Source of the DNA: Gammaproteobacteria bacterium
GTDB taxonomy: Bacteria > Pseudomonadota > Gammaproteobacteria > Pseudomonadales > Pseudohongiellaceae
Assembly: GCA_003451715.1 (NCBI GenBank)
Contig: DMJN01000179.1
Span: 1 to 6,751, forward strand
Direction of reading: 5' to 3'
Length of the DNA: 6,751 nucleotides
The translations under genes and the position numbers were made by a program. The notes beneath the pieces were generated by a model. That model saw only the letters and a program-made list of their open reading frames with translations. It ran no database searches and was not told where the DNA came from. Positions 1-6,751 of this stretch are shown here, in pieces. Each line of letters starts with the position of its first letter. Within the stretch, counting starts at the first letter, position 1.

Positions 1-1899
<1,899 letters not shown>

Positions 1900-3537
1900 T
1901 TAGCCGCGGCTGCTGGCAGACTTCAGCTGGCGTAACTCGAAATCTCTAATGCGTTGCCGGTAATGCTCGATGGTTTGTTCAGTCATGACATTACGATGAT
2001 CGTCTTTCAGTTCACCGTCAAGAGCGCCCCGAACCTGCTGGGCTACCGTCAGCATCTGTTCGAAGGCATCCTGATTACTAATTGCTGCTGGTAGAGCCAG
2101 GAACAGGCTGATGCCGAGGGTGCTGAAATTGTCCATATTATTCAGGTCGAAGGTGCCGGGATTAAGGATATTGGCGACACTGAACACAACCGGCCCATTA
2201 TTGTCATTTCCGAAGCGTTGATGAAAGATACTCATATCCCCAAATTTCAGCCCCGCCGTAATTAGAACCTGCAGCAGATCATGGCCGGCGAAGGCATAGC
2301 CTTCTCTGGCCATCACGTTAATAACGATAACCTCCGAAGGCTGCATGATTTCCTGAGGTGCCTCGATGTGCTCAGCCCGGGGAGTTGCTTCAGTTTCGAC
2401 TGGTTCTTCTGCCAGTGTGACCACAGTTGCCTCAGAGACTTTGGGTGCTTCCGGGACTGGGGGTACATCTGGCTCGGGCGGTGGTGATTTCTTTTTGCGG
2501 GTGAATGCTGCAAACAGCGAACGCTTTTTCGGTTTTTCTTCTTGCTCTTCCTGAGCCGGGGCTGGCTCATCGAAGAGACTGCTTTGCTGGCTCTCGTCGG
2601 CCGCTATCGCGATATCACCGATGCGCTCCCCTGCGGTCATCGAAAACTCGTCCAGATGACTGTCAAACTGCACTTCACTGCCTAGAGCGGGGTCCTGATA
2701 GTGCCGCTCATCATTTTCCACGGTATCACCCGGGCCGCCGTCGTGGTCATCACCCGGAGGACGCTCGAGCCGCTCACCCCAGCCAATTTGTTCATCTGCA
2801 TAATCAGAATCCATGGCATCAACGGTTGTCTCGCCACCAGGCTCCTGACTCCGCTCCACCGGCGCGCTGTCATGGAATTGCGGCGCTTCATTTGCGAAAC
2901 CCTCCCCGCTTTCATGATTCATCTCTGCGGCCTGCTGATCCAGTTCCTCGGGATAATCTGGCGCTACGCCAGCCAGGCCGTCCTGGACATTTTCTGCTGA
3001 CCCGTCATCCAGCCGGGGGTCTTCGACTGTGCGTTCATCCACAGCCTCATCAGCATGCATCTCTCCAATGCCAGGAATCACCTGGTCATAGTCGAAGAGA
3101 ACATCATCGGGATCTTCATGGTCGTGAGTCGGCAGTTGCTCAGTCTCTGCGGTTTCCACCACTGACGGTTCATCGCTGTATGCAGCACTATCGGTAGGGT
3201 GCACTTCAGGGGCAAGTTCCACCGTATCCATCAACACCGGAATCGTGTCAGTACCGGTATCATCACCCAATTCCAGTACCTGAGCCCGCTGGTTTGCCGC
3301 ATCGAGTGCAGTGTTTTGAGAATTGACCTCCTGCAGCGATCGGGTCACGACTCGTGCGCCTCCGCTGGGTAATTCAGACAATTCCATCGCTTCCAAATCC
3401 ACGTCTTGTGGGATGTTCTTGTCGATAGCCAGTTTAATCTGACCCCGACGAACCCGCAGCGCCACCCACAGCCCACGCAATATCACCGCAACAACCGCGA
3501 ATCCTAACAACAAGATGACTAGTTCACGTGAACCCAT
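1900..3537 (-). CDS. zipA: Cell division protein ZipA with a long acidic linker
   Basis: ZipA is an inner-membrane protein that binds the C-terminal tail of FtsZ and anchors the Z ring at midcell. The 545-residue product has the family's N-out, C-in layout. It has a short periplasmic N-terminus with one membrane helix (about residues 5-28), then a basic stop (RVRRGQ, 28-33) and the juxtamembrane motif ELPSGGARVV (55-64). A long linker (about 65-400) follows, then the FtsZ-binding domain (about 401-545), with VIVINVMAREG, FGDMSIFH (432-439), GPVVFSVANILNPGTFD (448-464) and DDHRNVMT (512-519), all matching E. coli ZipA. That protein has 328 residues; the extra length here is all linker. By hand count, residues 81-330 hold about 69 Asp/Glu against 8 Arg and no Lys, and no Lys occurs between 40 and 335. 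A basic-hydrophobic cluster (335-350, KPKKRSLFAAFTRKKK) then precedes a Pro/Glu-rich segment. A TAG lies 15 nt upstream of the ATG in frame (3550-3552), so 3537 is the only likely start; it has no strong ribosome binding site. Confidence 0.96.
   Translation of the reverse strand: MGSRELVILLLGFAVVAVILRGLWVALRVRRGQIKLAIDKNIPQDVDLEAMELSELPSGGARVVTRSLQEVNSQNTALDAANQRAQVLELGDDTGTDTIPVLMDTVELAPEVHPTDSAAYSDEPSVVETAETEQLPTHDHEDPDDVLFDYDQVIPGIGEMHADEAVDERTVEDPRLDDGSAENVQDGLAGVAPDYPEELDQQAAEMNHESGEGFANEAPQFHDSAPVERSQEPGGETTVDAMDSDYADEQIGWGERLERPPGDDHDGGPGDTVENDERHYQDPALGSEVQFDSHLDEFSMTAGERIGDIAIAADESQQSSLFDEPAPAQEEQEEKPKKRSLFAAFTRKKKSPPPEPDVPPVPEAPKVSEATVVTLAEEPVETEATPRAEHIEAPQEIMQPSEVIVINVMAREGYAFAGHDLLQVLITAGLKFGDMSIFHQRFGNDNNGPVVFSVANILNPGTFDLNNMDNFSTLGISLFLALPAAISNQDAFEQMLTVAQQVRGALDGELKDDHRNVMTEQTIEHYRQRIRDFELRQLKSASSRG
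3522..3533. repeat. 12-bp perfect palindrome just inside the zipA start
   Basis: GTTCACGTGAAC reads the same on both strands and begins two bases after the zipA ATG (codons 2-5). In mRNA it could form a 4-bp stem with a 4-nt loop in the ribosome footprint; in DNA it could be a dimeric protein site. One or two palindromes of this length are expected by chance in a window this size, so only the position is notable. No known operator was recognised. Confidence 0.35.
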
Positions 3538-3664
3538 GGACCATCTGCACTAAGTCGGATTGATGCAATCCAAATATTGGAAAATTTTTAATGTTATCTT
3601 ACAGTTACCGCATTTTCTTTAGCGTAGAAACGGGTTTTTCGTGGGCAAGATCCGATTTTATGAC
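3538..3664 (-). promoter_or_regulatory. smc-zipA spacer, AT-rich, possible zipA promoter region
   Basis: These 127 bp hold no gene. Positions 3571-3620 have only 12 G or C in 50 bases, far below the flanking coding DNA, which is typical of a promoter region. In the gene direction, TAAGAT and TAACAT resemble -10 hexamers, but neither has a recognisable -35 at 16-18 bp. A weak alternative is TTGCCC followed 16 bp later by TACGCT. No GC-rich hairpin with a T run follows the smc stop, so read-through from smc is possible. A promoter is inferred from composition and is not shown directly. Confidence 0.35.
3557..3580. repeat. Two adjoining small inverted repeats upstream of zipA
   Basis: GGATTG-ATG-CAATCC (3557-3571) is a perfect 6-bp inverted repeat with a 3-bp centre. 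It shares its last two bases with CCAA-ATA-TTGG (3570-3580), a 4-bp inverted repeat with a 3-bp centre. They end 20 bp before the zipA start codon, where an operator or an mRNA hairpin would act. There is no downstream T run in the gene direction, so a terminator is unlikely. The regulator, if any, is unknown. Confidence 0.35.
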
Positions 3665-6600
3665 TCACATGGCCACCATTTCGGCTGCTTCATCGAGATC
3701 GACGGCCACGATACGGGATACACCCGCTTCATGCATGGTGACGCCAAGCAGCTGATTTGCCATCTCCATGGTGATCTTGTTGTGGGTAATGAAGATGAAC
3801 TGCACATAGTCGGCCATCTCTTTCACCAGGTTGGCATAGCGGCCGACATTGGCATCATCCAAAGGGGCATCCACCTCATCCAGCATACAAAACGGAGATG
3901 GGTTGAGATGGAATATGGAAAACACCAGGGCGATGGCTGTCATGGCCTTCTCACCGCCGGAGAGTAGGTGAATCGTGCTGTTACGCTTACCCGGCGGGCG
4001 CGCCATGATGGCCACTCCAGTATCCAGCAGGTCATCCCCAGTCATGTCCAGGTAGGCATGACCACCACCGAATACCTTTGGAAACAGGTTCTGCAGCCCG
4101 ACATTGATCTTATCGAAAGCCTCTTTGAAGCGGGTGCGGGTTTCCTTGTCGATCTTACGCATGGCGTTCTGCAATGTGTTTAGCGCCTTCTCAAGGTCTT
4201 CATTTTGCTTATCCAGATAGACCTTGCGCTCCGATTGTTGCTGGTACTCATCGATTGCAGCCAGGTTGATCAGCCCCAGCCGCTGAATGCGGTTTCCGAG
4301 TTTTTCCAGGCTTTGTTCGCATTCCTGCTCTTCCAGGCCTTCGGGAAGACTGTCCAACACCACCTGCAGTTCAAATTTCGCCGCCTGTAATTGCTCGAGT
4401 AGCCCATCTCTTTTGACTGAAGCGCCTTCGCTCTTCAGCCGCTTCTGCATCAGGGATTCACGCACCGTGTTAAGCCGTTCCTGAATCTCATTGCGCTGCT
4501 GTTCCAGATTGCGGATCGCCTGCTCATTCTCGTCGACCCGGGATTTGGCAATTCCCAGTTCCTGCTCCACTTCCAGGCGCTTCTGCAACAGGGCCTCGAG
4601 GTCGGTTCGCATGGTTTCCAGGGGCTCGTCCGACTCGTTAATCTGGCTGGTCAGCGACTCCATCCGTTCCTTGGAACGTTGCACCTGGCTAGCCATACGG
4701 TCCATGGTTTCACGAGTGGATTGCAACTGTGCCTTTACTGATTGTTGTTTTAATGCAAGTTCATGCGCTAAGTCTTTGTCATTTCTAGCTTTTTCCCTCG
4801 AATCTTCCAGTGCCTGCTGAGCCCCTTGCCGGTCTGCTTCCAACGCTTCCCTGGCGCCTACGTCTTCTGCCATGCTATCCAGGGCCTGTTGCAGTCGAGC
4901 CCGCGCGGCGGCGGTATTTTCCGCTTCCAGCGCCAGTTGCCGGTCCAGTTCATCCAGTTCGTGTAGAATGCGCTGCTTCCGATTGGCCGCTTCCTCGACC
5001 TTGGCCAACTGGGCACTCATGGTGGATTTCAGTTCACCGAGGTGCTGGGTCTTGTTGGCGATATCCTGCTGCAATTCTTCGCGCCTAGTCTCATCTGTGC
5101 TGAGGCCTTTTCTGAAGTTATCTCTTTTCTCTTGTAAAACATTAGATTTATCGTTTAGTGCTTTGATATTTCTGAATAATTCTGCAATAAGCCCTCGTCG
5201 CTCAACGATGGAATCCTGGGAGCTAGTGGTGCGCACCTGCACCCAATTCTTGCCCAGCCAAACTCCCTCAGCCGTGATCACGGATTCCTGCTGAGACAGC
5301 TGACCGCGGGCGTTGATAGCTTCCCCAAGGCTGTCTGCGACGTAGATCCCCTGCAGCAAACCCGAAATATCCCAGTCACAGCTGAGTTTATCTATCAAGG
5401 TCGTAAGCGGGTGCTGATTCGAAGCATCGCCTGGTTTAGCACTGGCGACATCGATCAAGGACAACTTGCCCTGTGGTAATTCAGCCAACAGCTGATCCAG
5501 ACCTTCGATGCAGATGCCCTGCATCGATTCGCCCAGCACCGCTTCTACGGCTAATTCCCATCCCGGCGTGATTTTCAGGCTCTCTCCCAGGCGTAGCTGA
5601 TTCTGCAGGCCCTTTTCCTGCAGCCAGGCATTGAGTTGCTGGTTATCCTGCCCCAATGCCGCCTGCTGCAGCGCCTCCAACGATGTCTGTTTGCCCCTGG
5701 CAGTCTGCAATTCGCCGCGCGTTACGTCCAATTCCTCCACACAGCTATTCAACGCTCGCCGGTGCTCATCGATCTGACTACCCAAGCTGCCATTGTCCGA
5801 CTGCAAATCAGTAATCTCGGACTGCAGTGATTCGATTTCCTGCGCCACATCGTCCAGACCGGTATCTTGCGGTGCCTGTGCCAGCGTCCGTTGTTCATTC
5901 TCGAGAGTCTGTTTTCGCTCCAGTCCGCGTTCTACGATAGTTTCCAATTGCTGAATGCGGGACTGTTCCACTTCAGCAATTTGCCGTGGTTCTTCGGCAC
6001 GCTGGTTGAATTCGTCCCATTCCCGCTGCCACTTCTGCAGTGCCTGCTCAGCCTCGGCGAGCAGTTTCGCTGAGTCTTCCTCGCTGACCTGTGCAGCTTC
6101 TAACTCGGGAGAGATCGATTTCAATTCGGCATCCAGTTGGGTGATCTTCTTCAAGTCGATATCCAACTCTTCCCGGGTTTGCGTCCAGCCTTCTTCGGTC
6201 TCGGTCAAGTCCAGTTTAAGCTGATCGACCCGCTCGAGATGGTGCTCTATGGATTGCTCGATACGGGCAATATCATTACCCAGGCTGTAGAAACGCGCCT
6301 GCACCTCACCCAATGCATCGGTGAGGTCCGCATTGTCTGCCAGGTGTTTTTCTACCCTGGCATCGATCTGGCGCTGCTCGGCGGTAGTGGACTCGATATC
6401 GATTTCCAGTGAGCTTATGCTTTCCTGGTTGGTCCGGATCTCTTCATCGAGACCGCGCCAGCGCAGTGCATTCAGATTCGCCGTGGTTTCCCTCTCCTGC
6501 TGCTTCAGTTCCCCGTACTTCTCCGCAGCCACCGACTGACGCTTGAGGTGTTGTAGCTGGCGCCCCATTTCTTCACGGATGTCGGCCAGCCGTTCGAGGT

Positions 6601-6751
6601 TATCCTTGGTGCGCTTGATGCGACTCGCAGTTTCCTTTCTACGCTCTTTATACTTGGAGATGCCCGCGGCTTCTTCGATATAGACCCGCAACTCTTCTGG
6701 CTTCGACTCGATCAGGCGGGACACCATCCCCTGTTCGATTATCGAGTAGCT
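3665..6751 (-). CDS. smc: Chromosome segregation protein SMC (5' end cut by window edge)
   Basis: SMC is the ATPase of the SMC-ScpAB condensin complex, which extrudes and aligns chromosomal DNA for segregation. The visible part has 1028 residues and opens in frame at the window edge with SYSIIEQGMVSRLIE; the reading frame starts upstream, not at the ATG at 6727. About 140 residues are missing, including Walker A, giving a full length near the 1160-1170 usual in pseudomonads. Numbering from the first visible residue: the distal N-terminal head with EEAAGISKYKERRKET (26-41); a coiled-coil arm rich in Glu, Gln, Leu and Arg (about 45-365); the hinge (about 370-515, with PGWELAVEAVLGE); the returning arm (about 520-825); and the C-terminal head. 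The head carries the signature LLSGGEKAMTAIAL (929-942), Walker B with catalytic Glu (FCMLDEVDAPLDD, 954-966, Glu959) and the H-loop FIFITHNK (985-992). This is an SMC, not MukB. The gene ends in TGA at 3665-3667, and zipA follows after 127 bp. Two AT-rich patches interrupt its otherwise even composition. Confidence 0.97.
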   Translation of the reverse strand, partial: SYSIIEQGMVSRLIESKPEELRVYIEEAAGISKYKERRKETASRIKRTKDNLERLADIREEMGRQLQHLKRQSVAAEKYGELKQQERETTANLNALRWRGLDEEIRTNQESISSLEIDIESTTAEQRQIDARVEKHLADNADLTDALGEVQARFYSLGNDIARIEQSIEHHLERVDQLKLDLTETEEGWTQTREELDIDLKKITQLDAELKSISPELEAAQVSEEDSAKLLAEAEQALQKWQREWDEFNQRAEEPRQIAEVEQSRIQQLETIVERGLERKQTLENEQRTLAQAPQDTGLDDVAQEIESLQSEITDLQSDNGSLGSQIDEHRRALNSCVEELDVTRGELQTARGKQTSLEALQQAALGQDNQQLNAWLQEKGLQNQLRLGESLKITPGWELAVEAVLGESMQGICIEGLDQLLAELPQGKLSLIDVASAKPGDASNQHPLTTLIDKLSCDWDISGLLQGIYVADSLGEAINARGQLSQQESVITAEGVWLGKNWVQVRTTSSQDSIVERRGLIAELFRNIKALNDKSNVLQEKRDNFRKGLSTDETRREELQQDIANKTQHLGELKSTMSAQLAKVEEAANRKQRILHELDELDRQLALEAENTAAARARLQQALDSMAEDVGAREALEADRQGAQQALEDSREKARNDKDLAHELALKQQSVKAQLQSTRETMDRMASQVQRSKERMESLTSQINESDEPLETMRTDLEALLQKRLEVEQELGIAKSRVDENEQAIRNLEQQRNEIQERLNTVRESLMQKRLKSEGASVKRDGLLEQLQAAKFELQVVLDSLPEGLEEQECEQSLEKLGNRIQRLGLINLAAIDEYQQQSERKVYLDKQNEDLEKALNTLQNAMRKIDKETRTRFKEAFDKINVGLQNLFPKVFGGGHAYLDMTGDDLLDTGVAIMARPPGKRNSTIHLLSGGEKAMTAIALVFSIFHLNPSPFCMLDEVDAPLDDANVGRYANLVKEMADYVQFIFITHNKITMEMANQLLGVTMHEAGVSRIVAVDLDEAAEMVAM
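5111..5190 (-). other. AT-rich patch in smc just after the hinge
   Basis: By hand count only 21 of these 80 bases are G or C, while the coding DNA on both sides is clearly richer. The patch encodes residues about 521-547 of the visible SMC (LIAELFRNIKALNDKSNVLQ and following), the start of the returning coiled coil. Codons such as AAA, AAT, TTA and AGA replace the GC-ending codons used elsewhere in the gene. It also contains TCTAAT in the gene direction (5141-5146), one mismatch from the -10 consensus, but only a poor -35 (ATATCA) 17 bp upstream. Confidence 0.6.

Noticed and set aside
2505..3197. A 230-codon open frame on the plus strand opposite the ZipA linker
   Set aside because: It is antisense to zipA, rich in Arg, His and Pro as expected from the complement of an acidic coding strand, and has no recognisable domain or start context. 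It is most likely a compositional shadow.
3524..3544. A six-residue open frame (MVHGFT) overlapping the zipA start out of frame
   Set aside because: It has no ribosome binding site and is short enough to arise by chance. It is not evidence of a leader peptide.
3600..3664. Possible rho-independent terminator after smc
   Set aside because: Only very weak pairing (GAAA with TTTC) is seen near 3620-3640, with no GC-rich stem followed by a T run in the gene direction.
4872..5294. A Ser/Cys-rich 140-codon open frame on the plus strand inside smc
   Set aside because: Ser and Cys richness is the usual mirror of Glu/Gln/Ala-rich coiled-coil codons on the other strand. It carries no independent signal of a gene.

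Overview
The window is a stretch of a gammaproteobacterial chromosome with three genes in a row on the minus strand, read from high to low coordinates: smc (5' end outside the window), zipA (complete) and ligA (3' end outside the window). ZipA is an FtsZ-membrane tether known from Gammaproteobacteria. The order smc-zipA-ligA is typical of members that use SMC-ScpAB condensin, such as pseudomonads and their relatives. Enterobacteria instead use MukBEF and have cysZ beside zipA. The genus cannot be named from this window. Base composition is balanced to moderately GC-rich by eye, and the very acidic ZipA linker would suit, but does not prove, a marine or salt-tolerant host.

Layout: 3665-6751 encodes all of SMC except roughly its first 140 residues. 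It contains the distal part of the N-terminal head, both coiled-coil arms, the hinge, and the C-terminal head with signature motif, Walker B and H-loop. Positions 3538-3664 form a 127-bp AT-rich spacer with small symmetrical elements near the zipA start. Positions 1900-3537 encode a 545-residue ZipA, far longer than the 328-residue E. coli protein because of an acidic, lysine-free linker. After 18 bp, ligA (1-1881) encodes the first 627 residues of NAD-dependent DNA ligase and breaks off inside the BRCT domain. All three reading frames are intact, and I saw no frameshift.

Together the genes serve chromosome organisation (SMC), septal ring anchoring (ZipA) and joining of Okazaki fragments and repair nicks (LigA). 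The 18-bp junction suggests that zipA and ligA are co-transcribed. Whether zipA has its own promoter or depends on read-through from smc is not settled by the sequence.

I found no RNA gene, mobile element, CRISPR array or convincing terminator. This is ordinary core-genome sequence, and I do not see a new biological system. The points most worth a second look are the ZipA linker, with a basic-hydrophobic motif at its end, and a sharp AT-rich patch in smc directly after the hinge.
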